A stretch of DNA of 64,000 nt from Flavobacterium sp. 1355 (GTDB lineage Bacteria; Bacteroidota; Bacteroidia; Flavobacteriales; Flavobacteriaceae). The notes beneath the pieces were generated by a model. It was not told the DNA's origin. It saw only the letters and a list, made by a program, of their open reading frames with translations, and did no database searches. Shown one piece after another: positions 34,443 to 44,050 of the stretch. The DNA lies in contig NZ_JAFICC010000014.1 in assembly GCF_017833415.1 (NCBI RefSeq), forward strand, positions 101,290-165,289. Reading direction: 5' to 3'. Each line of letters opens with the position of its first letter. The first letter of the stretch is position 1. Both the position numbers and the translations under genes were made by a program.

Positions 34443-36425
34443 TTATTTTATAATCATCGCCAATCCGCCTCCGCTTGCTAATCGATATGTTAACTTCGTT
34501 GTAGAATCAACCGTAATAATTTCTCTTTTATAATCGTTCGCAGCTTTATCGGCGTTTAAGCCATCTGAAAAAATCTCAGCTTCGAATTTTTTACCTTTTT
34601 CAAGGAAAGAAAAATCAATTGTAATTTCTCGTGAATCCCAATTCGTAATAGCACCTAAATACCAGGTATTGGCATTTCTTCTGGCAATGGTTACAAACTT
34701 TCCAACTTCACCATTTAAGGAAAAGGTTTCATCAAAAGTGGTTGGAATTTTAGCAATAAAGTCTGTGCTTTCCTGTTCTTTCATATAAGCCGTCGGACTA
34801 TCGGCCATCATTTGCAAAGGTGCTTCGAAAATCGTGTAAAGTGCCAGTTGATGACTACGTGTTCCCTGACTTACCGGATTTGAATGACTTGGCTTGAATT
34901 CGCTTTTGGTCGCATTTCGCATCGCGCCCGGCGTATAATCCATTGGTCCCGCCAGCATTCTGATAAACGGAATGGTGCAATCGTATAACGGAACATCATC
35001 ATTTGGTGTCCATTTATTATTTTCTAATCCTTTTACACCCTCAAAATTGAGAATGTTGGGAAAAGTTCGCTGAATTCCCGTTGGTTTGTACATACCATGA
35101 AAATCCAAAAGCAATTTATATTTAGCAGCTTTTTGAGCAATAGCATAAACGGAGTTTACCATTTTAGCATCGTCGCGATCTATGAAATCGACCTTAAAAC
35201 CTTTGATTCCCAGTTTGGCATAATTCTCAAAAATACCTTCTATATTCTCATTCAATGCCATCCAGGAGCTCCACAAAATAATGCCAACATTTCGTTCTTT
35301 TGCGTAAGCGATTAAAGCTTCCAAATCAACATTTGGGTTGTGTTTCATGATATCGGTTTCAACGCTCCAGCCTTCATCCAAAACCACATATTCGACTTTG
35401 TTTTTTGAAGCAAAATCAATGTAATATTGGTACGTTTGGGTATTGATTCCGGCTTTGAAGTCTATATTGTAAATATTCCAGTCGTTCCACCAATCCCAGG
35501 CTACTTTTCCGGGTTTGATCCACGAAATGTCTTTTATTTTGGATGGTTCCGAGAGTTTCTGAACCATGTCATTATTGGTTAATTCGGCATCGTTTTCAGA
35601 AATGACAATCGCTCTCCACGGAAAAGTTCTTGTTCCTTTGGTTTTAACCAAATAATCGGCTCTTTCTGTAATTAATTTGTTGAGGTTGTTAAATCCGCCG
35701 TTAGTTTCTTTTAACGGATATTTAGAGAAACGCGATTCAAAACCCGATTTTGCATTATTATGAGTTACAAACAATCCCGGATAATCTTCGAGATTAGCTT
35801 CCAGAAAAACCGCTTTTTTATGATTTTTATAATCAATTAAAAACGGAAGAAAAGCCAAAGTATCTTTTCCAAATTCGCTGATTTTTTTGTTTTCATAATG
35901 CGATTCAAACGACGAAATATAAGGGTCTTTAGGATTTCTTAAATCACGAACATAAGGCATTAAAGTGCTGTAATCCTGATCAAAATTCAAAACCACTTCT
36001 TCATTTTTTACCGTAATGTCTTTTTTCTTTTTAGTGATAAATCGATATGCGGCGCCATCATTAAAAACACGGTATTCAATACTAAAATCATTTTTAAAAT
36101 TTAAAACCAGTTGATTGTATTTATTTTGAACTGATTTCTTTTTATAAAATGGAGTTTCAAATGAAGTATTAACACTTTCTTTTTTCGAATTTAAAACAAT
36201 TTGATTTTTTCCTAAAACAATATTTTCGTCCAAAGTCATAGACATTGCAGAAGGAGCCAGAATCAAATCTTTTCCATGCGAGATGCTCCATGAAATTTTA
36301 TCATTCACAGAAACTTTGACTTCAATTTTTTCATCAGGAGATTTTAAAATAAAGTCTTGTTTCTTTTGAGAGAAAGAGAAATTAGAAAAGAATAATACTA
36401 AAAAGAAAGGGAGTATATTTTTCAT
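34443..36425 (-). CDS. GH97 alpha-glycosidase, probably retaining alpha-galactosidase
   Basis: This 660-residue exported enzyme has signal MKNILPFFLVLFFSNFSFS. The GH97 N domain (beta-sandwich) is followed by the TIM barrel with VEYVVLDEGWS, IGIKGFKVDFIDRDDAKMVN and ILNFEGVKGLE, and a C-terminal beta domain. GH97 splits into inverting alpha-glucosidases (SusB-type) and retaining enzymes. The Asp in KVDFIDRDD at the place of the retaining nucleophile suggests the retaining alpha-galactosidase type; this is family inference. That would suit galactomannan beside GH27. Its start lies directly at the GH5_7 stop (no spacer). Confidence 0.9.
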   Translation of the reverse strand: MKNILPFFLVLFFSNFSFSQKKQDFILKSPDEKIEVKVSVNDKISWSISHGKDLILAPSAMSMTLDENIVLGKNQIVLNSKKESVNTSFETPFYKKKSVQNKYNQLVLNFKNDFSIEYRVFNDGAAYRFITKKKKDITVKNEEVVLNFDQDYSTLMPYVRDLRNPKDPYISSFESHYENKKISEFGKDTLAFLPFLIDYKNHKKAVFLEANLEDYPGLFVTHNNAKSGFESRFSKYPLKETNGGFNNLNKLITERADYLVKTKGTRTFPWRAIVISENDAELTNNDMVQKLSEPSKIKDISWIKPGKVAWDWWNDWNIYNIDFKAGINTQTYQYYIDFASKNKVEYVVLDEGWSVETDIMKHNPNVDLEALIAYAKERNVGIILWSSWMALNENIEGIFENYAKLGIKGFKVDFIDRDDAKMVNSVYAIAQKAAKYKLLLDFHGMYKPTGIQRTFPNILNFEGVKGLENNKWTPNDDVPLYDCTIPFIRMLAGPMDYTPGAMRNATKSEFKPSHSNPVSQGTRSHQLALYTIFEAPLQMMADSPTAYMKEQESTDFIAKIPTTFDETFSLNGEVGKFVTIARRNANTWYLGAITNWDSREITIDFSFLEKGKKFEAEIFSDGLNADKAANDYKREIITVDSTTKLTYRLASGGGLAMIIK

Positions 36426-37712
36426 TTACTGTCGCAATTTCAAATTATAATCTTTTACAATAGTTAAAGTTGATTTATCTGAAGAAAAAACAGAATTCAA
36501 ACCTTGTGGTTCCTGCGGAGGATCTGTTGTTAACGGATCGCCGGGATTCCATTTTCCATCTTGGGTAATGGCTTTTCCTTCGCCTCCAAATCCCCAGAAA
36601 TTTGCGGCTTGCAACGGACCGTTATTTTTAACGCTTTCTGCCACTCTCCCAAAAATGTAATTGTAAAAAATATCTCTGTTTATTACAGAAGAGCCCGCAA
36701 CTAAGTTTTCGTTTTCTCTTGGCAGACCAAATTCTTCAATAATAATCGGTCGTTTTAAGTTGTTGGCTACTTTTATATGGTCATCAATATATTTTCCGGC
36801 ATTTTCTAATGTTGTGGGTAACGTTTTTTCGGCATTATCGGCTTTAAACCAATTCCAGTTTTTAGGCCAAATATGCATCGTCAAATAATCGATATTCGGA
36901 TTCTGATGTGTACGTTCAAAAATTTCCATACTGTCATTTGAACTGTTTTTGCCTTCAGAACCGGTCGAAATTAAGTGGTTTTTGTCAAGGCTATCAATCA
37001 AATTGACGATGTTATTCAGCCAAATTGTAAATTTTTCTTCGTTTTCAACAGTAAAAAGTCTTGGTTCATTGCCCACCTGCCACGCCATAATGGTGTTGTC
37101 GTCTGTATATTTCTTTTTAGAATAGGCATTTGTTCTGCCCATAATAAACTTTACATGATCTTCTAAAGCTTTCATACAAGGTTCACAGCTATGAAATTGC
37201 TCGGTATACGACATAAATTGCGGCCAGGTATTTGGCGCAATATTCGGAACCGGAATTACACCTTTTCCATTCCACTCTAAATATTGCGATAATCCTCCGG
37301 ACCATTCCCAGTTATTTGTCAAATACAAAACCGCATACATTTTGCGTTTGTTCATTTCGCTCATCAAAAAATCCAGTCCGTCCAGTAAATCTTCATCGTA
37401 TTTTCCCTGTTCGTACTGCAATGCCGGACGAACTGTAAAATCGTATTTTCCGCCATCGGCACCAACCAAAACGCGCAGATTATCGATCCCGTTTTTTTGC
37501 ATCAAATCCAGTTCACGGAGCAGTCTTTTTCGGTCGCCAACTTTTTTCGAAGCCAGTAAACTTCCGTACCAATAATTGGTTCCAATGTATGCATATGGTT
37601 TATCGCCTTTATAAAATTGTGTTCCTTTTACCGTAATTCTTTCCTGCGCCTGACATGCAATGGAGGAGAAAATTAATGCTAATCCGAGGGTTTTTAGAAA
37701 TGTGTTTTTCAT
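36426..37712 (-). CDS. GH5_7-like endo-beta-1,4-mannanase
   Basis: This 428-residue enzyme has a signal ending IFSSIACQAQ, where SIAC is a lipobox, so it may be surface-anchored. The GH5 barrel begins KGTQFYKGDKPYAYIGTNYW, which fits subfamily 7 mannanases (GTNYWYG). The acid/base Glu is in MAWQVGNEPRLF and the nucleophile Glu in RPIIIEEFGLPREN. It cuts mannan or glucomannan chains internally. Its stop touches the GH97 start on the same strand, so the two are one unit. Upstream lies a 179-bp gap with a palindrome, then the epimerase. Confidence 0.92.
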   Translation of the reverse strand: MKNTFLKTLGLALIFSSIACQAQERITVKGTQFYKGDKPYAYIGTNYWYGSLLASKKVGDRKRLLRELDLMQKNGIDNLRVLVGADGGKYDFTVRPALQYEQGKYDEDLLDGLDFLMSEMNKRKMYAVLYLTNNWEWSGGLSQYLEWNGKGVIPVPNIAPNTWPQFMSYTEQFHSCEPCMKALEDHVKFIMGRTNAYSKKKYTDDNTIMAWQVGNEPRLFTVENEEKFTIWLNNIVNLIDSLDKNHLISTGSEGKNSSNDSMEIFERTHQNPNIDYLTMHIWPKNWNWFKADNAEKTLPTTLENAGKYIDDHIKVANNLKRPIIIEEFGLPRENENLVAGSSVINRDIFYNYIFGRVAESVKNNGPLQAANFWGFGGEGKAITQDGKWNPGDPLTTDPPQEPQGLNSVFSSDKSTLTIVKDYNLKLRQ

Positions 37713-37727
37713 TCGTTTATTTGTTTT

Positions 37728-37754
37728 CCTAACAGGTTTTCAAAACCTGTTAGG
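37728..37754. repeat. 27-bp palindrome between GH5_7 and epimerase genes
   Basis: CCTAACAGGTTTT and AAAACCTGTTAGG are exact reverse complements with one base between. It shares the ACAGGTTTTNAAAACCTGT core with 34387-34419, so it is probably a dispersed repeat. It may split the leftward wing into two transcripts. Confidence 0.85.
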
Positions 37755-37891
37755 TATTATTTTATTTACAACTACAACATTTAATCAGACTTCTCCCGAA
37801 TTCTAGGGACAGCTCAGTCTGACAAAAATGCGAATAAAGATAGGCTTATTTTGATGCGGTTGCTTCGTTCCTCGCAAAGACAAAATCGCGC

Positions 37892-39079
37892 TTAAATAAT
37901 TCGTTTCATCAATTCTGAACACGCACGGCTATTATGATAAGGACATTTCCAGAACCCGGCCTTGTCTTTTTCAATCAAAGAATAATCGCGGTTAACTCCC
38001 CAAAACCACTCTCCATTTTGTTGGTCAAGAATGTGTTTTTTTATAAAATCCCAGTTTTTAAAAACGATATCTAAATAATCTTCATTTTGGGTAATTTCAT
38101 AAGCATTATAAAAGCCAATTAAAGCTTCCGCCTGAACCCACCAGTGTTTTTCGGCAATTAATTTATTCTTCTCAGAGTCAAATTCGTACCACAAACCGCC
38201 ATCAGCGTCTAGGCCTTCTATGGTAACTTCGGCCATTTGAACGGCGTGTTTTTTGTAATTTGTGATTAAGGTCTCATCTTCAGAAATTTCGGCGCATTGT
38301 AATAAAAGCCAGGCGGCTTCGATATCATGGCCGTATGAAATAATATCTGGTTTTTCGATCCAGTTTTCATCAAAAAACAAACGAAGATGTCCGGTTTTTG
38401 TATTAATAAAATGTTTTTCTATGGTTTGCAATAATTCGATAATATCTTTTTGAAGTGCTTTGTCTTTCCAAACCTTAAACAAATTGGCATAAGCTTCAAC
38501 AATATGCAAATGGGTGTTCATGGTTTTCTTTTCATTGGCATCTTTTTCACTCAAACGCAAATCTTCAATAGGCTGCCAATCTCGGGTAAAAGCTTCAAGA
38601 TAACCTTTGTTTACGGGATCGTAACTGTATTTTTGTATTTTTAAATATAAATTAATAGCTATAGATAATGCTTTTTCATTTTTAGAAATGACATAATATT
38701 CAGATAATCCGTAAATAGCAAAAGCCAAAGCATAAATTTGATTTTTGGTGTCTTTGGGAGTTTTGTCAGCATTGATGCTCCAAAATAAGCCGCCAAATTC
38801 GGTATCGTAAAAATATTTAGACAAATAATCAAAAGCTCTTTGTGCTATTTTTTTATGCTCTTCATTTTTTGTGATTTGATAGCCGGATGAAAATGACCAT
38901 AAAATTCGGGCATTCAGAACAGAACCTTTTTCAGCGTTTTCAATTACGTTTTCATTGTTATCAATCTGACCAATAAAACCATCATTTTGAGTATCGATCG
39001 CGTTTTTTGACCAATAACTTAAAATGTTTTCGAGTTCAGCCGATAATTCGGTTTTGAGTTGCTTTAATTGTTCTGGCAC
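37892..39079 (-). CDS. Mannobiose/cellobiose 2-epimerase (AGE superfamily)
   Basis: This 395-residue cytoplasmic protein has an (alpha/alpha)6 barrel. AGE-superfamily motifs are present: KGSVLNARILWSFS, KTMNTHLHIVEAYANL, IISYGHDIEAAWLL, KHWWVQAEALIGFYNAY, and a late CPYHNSRACSELM. The His residues in these motifs are the general acid/base pair in the family. It converts beta-1,4-mannobiose to mannosylglucose (or cellobiose to glucosylmannose). The GH130 gene starts 7 bp upstream in the operon and uses mannosylglucose, so the mannobiose reaction is strongly implied. This is the known two-step mannan route of Bacteroides. Confidence 0.92.
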   Translation of the reverse strand: MPEQLKQLKTELSAELENILSYWSKNAIDTQNDGFIGQIDNNENVIENAEKGSVLNARILWSFSSGYQITKNEEHKKIAQRAFDYLSKYFYDTEFGGLFWSINADKTPKDTKNQIYALAFAIYGLSEYYVISKNEKALSIAINLYLKIQKYSYDPVNKGYLEAFTRDWQPIEDLRLSEKDANEKKTMNTHLHIVEAYANLFKVWKDKALQKDIIELLQTIEKHFINTKTGHLRLFFDENWIEKPDIISYGHDIEAAWLLLQCAEISEDETLITNYKKHAVQMAEVTIEGLDADGGLWYEFDSEKNKLIAEKHWWVQAEALIGFYNAYEITQNEDYLDIVFKNWDFIKKHILDQQNGEWFWGVNRDYSLIEKDKAGFWKCPYHNSRACSELMKRII

Positions 39080-39085
39080 GGTAAA

Positions 39086-40276
39086 TTATATTGCGTTATT
39101 TTTTTCGATTTGACTGATGATTGTATTTACAGAACCTGCAGAAATAAAAGTATCTTCAGGCGTGTTCATAACATAATCAATTAGTTTTTCTACAGATGAA
39201 ACAGCCACATGCATTCTTGTGTCAGATGAAGCATAATAAATAAAAACTGTTCCGTCAGTGTCTTCTATCCAGCCATTTGTGAATAATACGTTTGATACAT
39301 CACCAATTCTTTCAATTCCCTGAGGGCCCATAAAATGCCCGGCAGGAACATGGGTTACTTTGGTAATATCATTCAAATCGGTCATAAACATATAGAGTGT
39401 ATAGCGCAAACCTGCAGCAGTATTACGAACCCCGTGTGCTAAATGCAGCCAGCCTTTTTTTGTTTTGATAGGGGCAGGGCCGGCACCGTTTTTTAATTCA
39501 TATATGGTATGATATTTTTTTCCGAAGATAATTTTTTCGTCTTTTACAACAGGGTTTGTCATATCTTCAACATAACCTAAACCAATACCGCCACCGTTTC
39601 CTACATCGATAAAACCATCTTGCGGACGTGTGTACAAAGCATATTTTCCGTTTACAAATTCCGGATGCAAAACCACATTTCGCTGCTGGCCTGTATTCGA
39701 AATCAAGTCAGGCAATCTTTCCCAGTTTACTAAATCTTTTGAGCGTACAATTCCTGCATTGGCTACAGCTGAACTGGTATCGCCTTTTGGTGCTTTGGGA
39801 TCTTTTCTTTCAGTACAAAAAATGCCATAAACCCATCCGTCTTCATGATTGATTAAACGCATGTCGTAAACGTTTGTATCCGGTTCCTGCGTTTGCGGAA
39901 TCACACAAGGTTTATCCCAAAATTTAAAATTATCAACTCCGTTTGGGCTTTCTGCTATTGCAAAAAAAGATTTTCTGTCAATTCCTTCTACACGCACTGC
40001 AAGCAGGTATTTTCCGTTCCATTTCATGGCACCGGCATTAAAAGTGGCATTCATTCCGATTCTTTCCTGCAGAAAAGGATTTGTTCTTTCGTTAAGATCA
40101 AAACGCCAGTTCAACGGTACATGCGCTGCTGTAACCACAGGGTTTTTGTAGCGGTCAAATATTCCGTTTCCTGCATTTTCTTCAGGGGTATTTTTTAGCT
40201 CGATTAGTGCTTTATGTTCTTTTTCTAATGCTACTTTTCTATCCTGAAATGTAGTTGAAGTGGCTATTGTTGTCAT
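39086..40276 (-). CDS. GH130 4-O-beta-D-mannosyl-D-glucose phosphorylase
   Basis: This 396-residue phosphorylase splits mannosylglucose with phosphate into mannose-1-phosphate and glucose. Evidence is a five-bladed propeller start NPVVTAAHVPLNWRFDLN, NATFNAGAMKWNGKYLLAVR, DTNVYDMRLINHEDGWVYG, VLHPEFVNGKYALYTRP and HLAHGVRN. These are hallmarks of GH130 subfamily 1, the mannosylglucose phosphorylases. No signal peptide is seen, so it acts in the cytoplasm. It is encoded 6 bp before the 2-epimerase and 26 bp after the GPH transporter, which supplies its disaccharide. Confidence 0.93.
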   Translation of the reverse strand: MTTIATSTTFQDRKVALEKEHKALIELKNTPEENAGNGIFDRYKNPVVTAAHVPLNWRFDLNERTNPFLQERIGMNATFNAGAMKWNGKYLLAVRVEGIDRKSFFAIAESPNGVDNFKFWDKPCVIPQTQEPDTNVYDMRLINHEDGWVYGIFCTERKDPKAPKGDTSSAVANAGIVRSKDLVNWERLPDLISNTGQQRNVVLHPEFVNGKYALYTRPQDGFIDVGNGGGIGLGYVEDMTNPVVKDEKIIFGKKYHTIYELKNGAGPAPIKTKKGWLHLAHGVRNTAAGLRYTLYMFMTDLNDITKVTHVPAGHFMGPQGIERIGDVSNVLFTNGWIEDTDGTVFIYYASSDTRMHVAVSSVEKLIDYVMNTPEDTFISAGSVNTIISQIEKNNAI

Positions 40277-40302
40277 AAAAATAGGTATTGTATCTGTTTG
40301 GT

Positions 40303-41694
40303 TTAATTGGTATTGTCCCTTTTTTCGTTTAAATCCTGTTCAATGGTTTGTAATTTTTCTTCAGATAAAGGGTAAAACAAAATAAAGACGACTGATATAA
40401 TTGCTGCAATTGCAGGAAGTATGCTTAACATTAATTGAATTCCGTTTTGGGTAACTGCGGTTTGTTCTACATTGGCCTTAAAACCATAATAGGCCAAAAG
40501 CCATCCGGTGCCCGCACCGCCAATTGTCCATCCAAATTTTTGTGACATTGATGAGGCAGAGAAAACCAATCCCGTAGCTCTACGGCCTTGTTTCCATTCT
40601 GAATAATCGGCACTGTCGGCATACATCGACCAGATTAGTGGAAAAATGCATCCTGCACAAATACTGATAAGAACCTGAAAACTCATGATTAAGAAGACAT
40701 CTTCTTTTCCGAAGAAATAGAAAATCAAACTCAAAATAGCGGCTAAGGCCATGGCACCAAAAAAGGTATTTTTCTTGCCTATTCTGTTGGCAATTGGGGT
40801 CGCGATAATAACGCCGATTATATTGGCAGCCTGGCCTAAAACCAAATAAACAGAAGTCGAGGCCATGTGAAAATCTGTTCCGAATATGGAAAAATCAAAA
40901 TTTATACTACTGCTTAGATAATATTTAAAATAATAGACCGCTGCTCCGTCACGAATTGAATTAAAAACTAAAGCACCGATTCCGGCACCGAGCAGAATCC
41001 ACCAAGGCTTATTTCTAAGCAAATCTTTTAAATCTTCTTTTAAATTATTTTTTTCGTCAACAATTGGTTTTACCCGTTCTTTAGTAAAGAAAAAACAACC
41101 CCAGAAAAAAGCGGTTGTAATAACGCCAAATACAGCAATGGTGGCCAGCCATCCAGTTTTAGAGTTTAAGTTTCCTCCAAAGTAATTTACCAGAGGTTCA
41201 ATCAGCCAAAGTGCCAAAAGACTTCCTCCAAAAGCAAAAACCATTCGGTAAGAAGATAAAGTGTTTCTTTCTTTTCTGTCAGACGACATGACGCCCAAAA
41301 GTGAGGCATACGGCACATTAATTAGCGAATAAATCATCATCATGAGTGAGTACGTCACGTATGCATATATTATTTTTCCTTTTTCGTCAAAATCGGGAGT
41401 GTAAAAAGTTAACACTCCAATAAGAGCAAAGGGCACGGCAACCCATAATAAGTATGGTCTGAATTTTCCCCATTTCGATTTGGTTCTGTCGGCAATGATT
41501 CCCACAATAGGATCAAAGCAGGAATCCCAGATTCTGGTGATCAAAAACATGGTTCCAACAACGGCAGGTGCCAGTCCGAACACATCGGTATAGAAAAATA
41601 AAAGATACATACTGAAAATTTTCCAGAACATGGATGATGCGGCATCTCCAAGGCCGTATCCTATTTTTTCTTTTAAACTAATTTTATCGTGCAT
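40303..41694 (-). CDS. GPH-family sugar:cation symporter
   Basis: I take ATG 41692-41694 (MHDKISLKEKIGYGLGDAAS), giving 463 residues. A longer frame to 41796 adds 34 residues that overlap the GH26 stop region. The protein has about twelve membrane segments and the GPH/MelB-like motifs YLLFFYTDVFGLAPA, TRIWDSCFDPIVG and ADRTKSKWGKFRPYLLW. GPH symporters bring disaccharides or glycosides across the inner membrane with H+ or Na+. Placed between GH26 and GH130, it most likely imports mannobiose or mannosylglucose. The C-terminus is Glu/Lys-rich (LSEEKLQTIEQDLNEKR). Confidence 0.92.
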   Translation of the reverse strand: MHDKISLKEKIGYGLGDAASSMFWKIFSMYLLFFYTDVFGLAPAVVGTMFLITRIWDSCFDPIVGIIADRTKSKWGKFRPYLLWVAVPFALIGVLTFYTPDFDEKGKIIYAYVTYSLMMMIYSLINVPYASLLGVMSSDRKERNTLSSYRMVFAFGGSLLALWLIEPLVNYFGGNLNSKTGWLATIAVFGVITTAFFWGCFFFTKERVKPIVDEKNNLKEDLKDLLRNKPWWILLGAGIGALVFNSIRDGAAVYYFKYYLSSSINFDFSIFGTDFHMASTSVYLVLGQAANIIGVIIATPIANRIGKKNTFFGAMALAAILSLIFYFFGKEDVFLIMSFQVLISICAGCIFPLIWSMYADSADYSEWKQGRRATGLVFSASSMSQKFGWTIGGAGTGWLLAYYGFKANVEQTAVTQNGIQLMLSILPAIAAIISVVFILFYPLSEEKLQTIEQDLNEKRDNTN

Positions 41695-41719
41695 TCGGTT
41701 TGTTTTTTTAAGGTTTAAG

Positions 41720-42868
41720 TTAGTTTGGGTTATTATTAGATGTTTTTTGAATATCTTTTTCAAATAAAGTTTTGTCCAGATTATAAAAATCAACAAAATC
41801 TTTTTCGCTTACTTGCCCGGGATACGGGGCATAATAGTGCATTTTTTGTTCTTTTTCCTGCCAGCCGTGATTTCTCCATAAAAGGACATAAGAAATTTTA
41901 TATTCTCCAATAGCTTTTACAAGAACTCCTGTCCACCATTTTGTATCAGGAATTGCTTCATATCCGGCTTCTGCCAGAGCAATTGGTTTATTTTGTTCCT
42001 GACCAATTTTATTAATTATTTTAAACTGATTCTGAACTTCTTCAATAAATTTTTTTCCTTCCTTGTCATCATTATTCTGATAAGAATCAAAACTCAGAAT
42101 ATCTGCGTAATCAGCACCTGGATAGTTGGCCAGAAAATCTTCTTCTGTTTTGAAACTACTGGTATTATAGACATATATTAAATTATGAACGCCTTTTTTT
42201 TGCAGATAATCAAAAGTGAATTTCCATAAAGTTTTGAATTCTTCGGGAGTGCAATTTCCTTTTCCCCACCAAAACCAACCGCCTGTCAATTCGTGATAAG
42301 GCCTGAAAAGAATCGGAATATTTTTTCCTTTTTTATCTTTTAATGACAAAAAGAAATAAGCCGCTTTATCCAGCCATGAAGTAAATTTTTGATGATTTTC
42401 TCCGCCAGGCAAAACTGTTTTTACTGCATTTGGAGTATTATCCCAGGCATTTTTTCCTGTTGCAGGATTATCAAAATGCCAGCTTATAGTCGAGATGCCG
42501 CCTCTTTCGTTTGACTCTTTAATATATTGTTGCATTTTGTCAAAAGGAACTCCGTCAATATTGCTAGCGTCGTCTTTTTCTAATCCTGCAATATCCCATC
42601 CATAAACGGCAGGATAATCGCCTGTTACATCTTTTATATCGCTTTTGCCATTTTCATATTTCCAATTTACACCATAAGCAAGATCATCCTGATGTCCAAA
42701 AAGATAGCCCTTTTGAGTTAGTTGATTCAGCTTTTTATAAAGAGAAATAGTTTCGGGTGTAGCTTTTTTATCTGAAAGTGACAAATTAGTATTAGTCATG
42801 TTGTTTTTAGAAGAGCAGGAAACCCCAATAAATACGGTCATTATAAGGATAAATATGGTTTTTTTCAT
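41720..42868 (-). CDS. GH26 beta-mannanase lipoprotein
   Basis: I take ATG 42866-42868, giving 382 residues. The lipoprotein signal is MKKTIFILIMTVFIGVSC (lipobox GVSC). The GH26 barrel has YLFGHQDDLAYGVNW, GVYGWDIAG, the acid/base Glu in FRPYHELTGGWFWWG, and the nucleophile Glu in IALAEAGYEAI. Anchored GH26 enzymes of mannan loci are endo- or exo-mannanases acting at the cell surface or in the periplasm and often release mannobiose. That product would feed the transporter 25 bp downstream. It is the first gene of the leftward wing. Confidence 0.92.
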   Translation of the reverse strand: MKKTIFILIMTVFIGVSCSSKNNMTNTNLSLSDKKATPETISLYKKLNQLTQKGYLFGHQDDLAYGVNWKYENGKSDIKDVTGDYPAVYGWDIAGLEKDDASNIDGVPFDKMQQYIKESNERGGISTISWHFDNPATGKNAWDNTPNAVKTVLPGGENHQKFTSWLDKAAYFFLSLKDKKGKNIPILFRPYHELTGGWFWWGKGNCTPEEFKTLWKFTFDYLQKKGVHNLIYVYNTSSFKTEEDFLANYPGADYADILSFDSYQNNDDKEGKKFIEEVQNQFKIINKIGQEQNKPIALAEAGYEAIPDTKWWTGVLVKAIGEYKISYVLLWRNHGWQEKEQKMHYYAPYPGQVSEKDFVDFYNLDKTLFEKDIQKTSNNNPN

Positions 42869-43171
42869 TATAAAATATGTTTGTTTTTGTGTCATAACCT
42901 TCAGATTGACATATTATATGAGGTATTTAAACTGATCAGATTTTTAATCGTCGATTCATTATGGTTTCTTCGATAAAATTATTAAAACTTTAAAAAGATA
43001 TTCTATTAAAAATGATTAATGTTTATTATTAATAGTGTTTTTAAAAAAATGATAATTCTATTTTTCAAAGATAAACGGATGTTTCTCGTGTAATTAATAT
43101 TATTTTATCAATTATATATCATATTATTGCAAATAGAAAACGCGATATTATTTTAAAAATACAGATATACG
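42869..43171. promoter_or_regulatory. Divergent control region between GH26 and AraC genes
   Basis: 303 very AT-rich bases hold no gene. A -7 box for the leftward wing is seen at 43066-43073 (TATCTTTG on the minus strand), which would leave a leader of about 190 bases before GH26. No clear -33 element or strong dyad was found. Confidence 0.5.
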
Positions 43172-44050
43172 ATGGGTAATGCTAAAAATTTTTACAGAGA
43201 AATTGCACCGCTTTCAGCCGGAGACAGTTTTTTGGTTTTTGACAGAGTGAAAGATAGTTTTGATTTTCCGGTGCATTATCATCCTGAATTTGAGATTAAT
43301 TTTATCTTAAACGGAAAAGGAGTGAAGCGTGTTGTTGGAGATAATATTGAAGAGATTGACAATGTCGAATTGGTTTTGATCGGACCAAATTTATACCACG
43401 GTTGGGAATTAAATAAATGTACAAGTAAAAAAATTCATGAAATTACAATTCAGTTTCATAATGATTTATTTCATGAATCTTTATTATCAAGACGCATTAT
43501 GAATCCGATCCGGGATATGTTTAATCGTTCGATACACGGAATTTTATTTTCTAAAAAAGTAGCCGAAGAGTTAACGCCAAGATTGGTAAAGCTTTCTAAA
43601 CTAGATGGTATGGACTATTTTTTGGAAATCACATCCTTGTTATATGATCTTGCAAATTCAAGAAACCAGCGACTGCTTTCTACTTATACGGTAGATTATG
43701 ATACGTTTGATGATTATGATAAAATGAAACTGGTATATGAATATGTGCAAAAACACTTTGCCGAAAAGATTACTCTTGAGGATGTTGCGAATGTTGCCAG
43801 CATGTCTATAATTTCGTTTAACCGATTTATTAAAAAACGTACCGGAAAAACATTTGTTAATTATATAAATGATATCAGAATAGGGTATGCAGCCCGTTGG
43901 CTGGTAGAAAAAGATATGAGCGTTTCTGAAGTTGCTTTTAAATCCGGGTTTAATAATATTGCCAACTTCAATCGTAGTTTTAAGGCTACTAAAAATTGTA
44001 CACCCAGTCAGTATAGGGAAGATTTTTCTGGATTAAAGCGAATTTTATAA
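43172..44050 (+). CDS. AraC-family transcriptional regulator of the mannan locus
   Basis: This 292-residue regulator has an N-terminal cupin-like sensor (FPVHYHPEFEINFILNGKG, LVLIGPNLYHGWEL) and a C-terminal pair of helix-turn-helices. The first is ITLEDVANVASMSIISFNRF, and the second is MSVSEVAFKSGFNNIANFNR, followed by TPSQYREDF. The HYHPEFEIN start is typical of AraC regulators of sugar genes. It is a soluble one-component regulator, unlike the hybrid two-component systems or ECF/anti-sigma pairs common in such loci. It lies between the two wings, so it likely controls both. Confidence 0.93.
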   Translation: MGNAKNFYREIAPLSAGDSFLVFDRVKDSFDFPVHYHPEFEINFILNGKGVKRVVGDNIEEIDNVELVLIGPNLYHGWELNKCTSKKIHEITIQFHNDLFHESLLSRRIMNPIRDMFNRSIHGILFSKKVAEELTPRLVKLSKLDGMDYFLEITSLLYDLANSRNQRLLSTYTVDYDTFDDYDKMKLVYEYVQKHFAEKITLEDVANVASMSIISFNRFIKKRTGKTFVNYINDIRIGYAARWLVEKDMSVSEVAFKSGFNNIANFNRSFKATKNCTPSQYREDFSGLKRIL

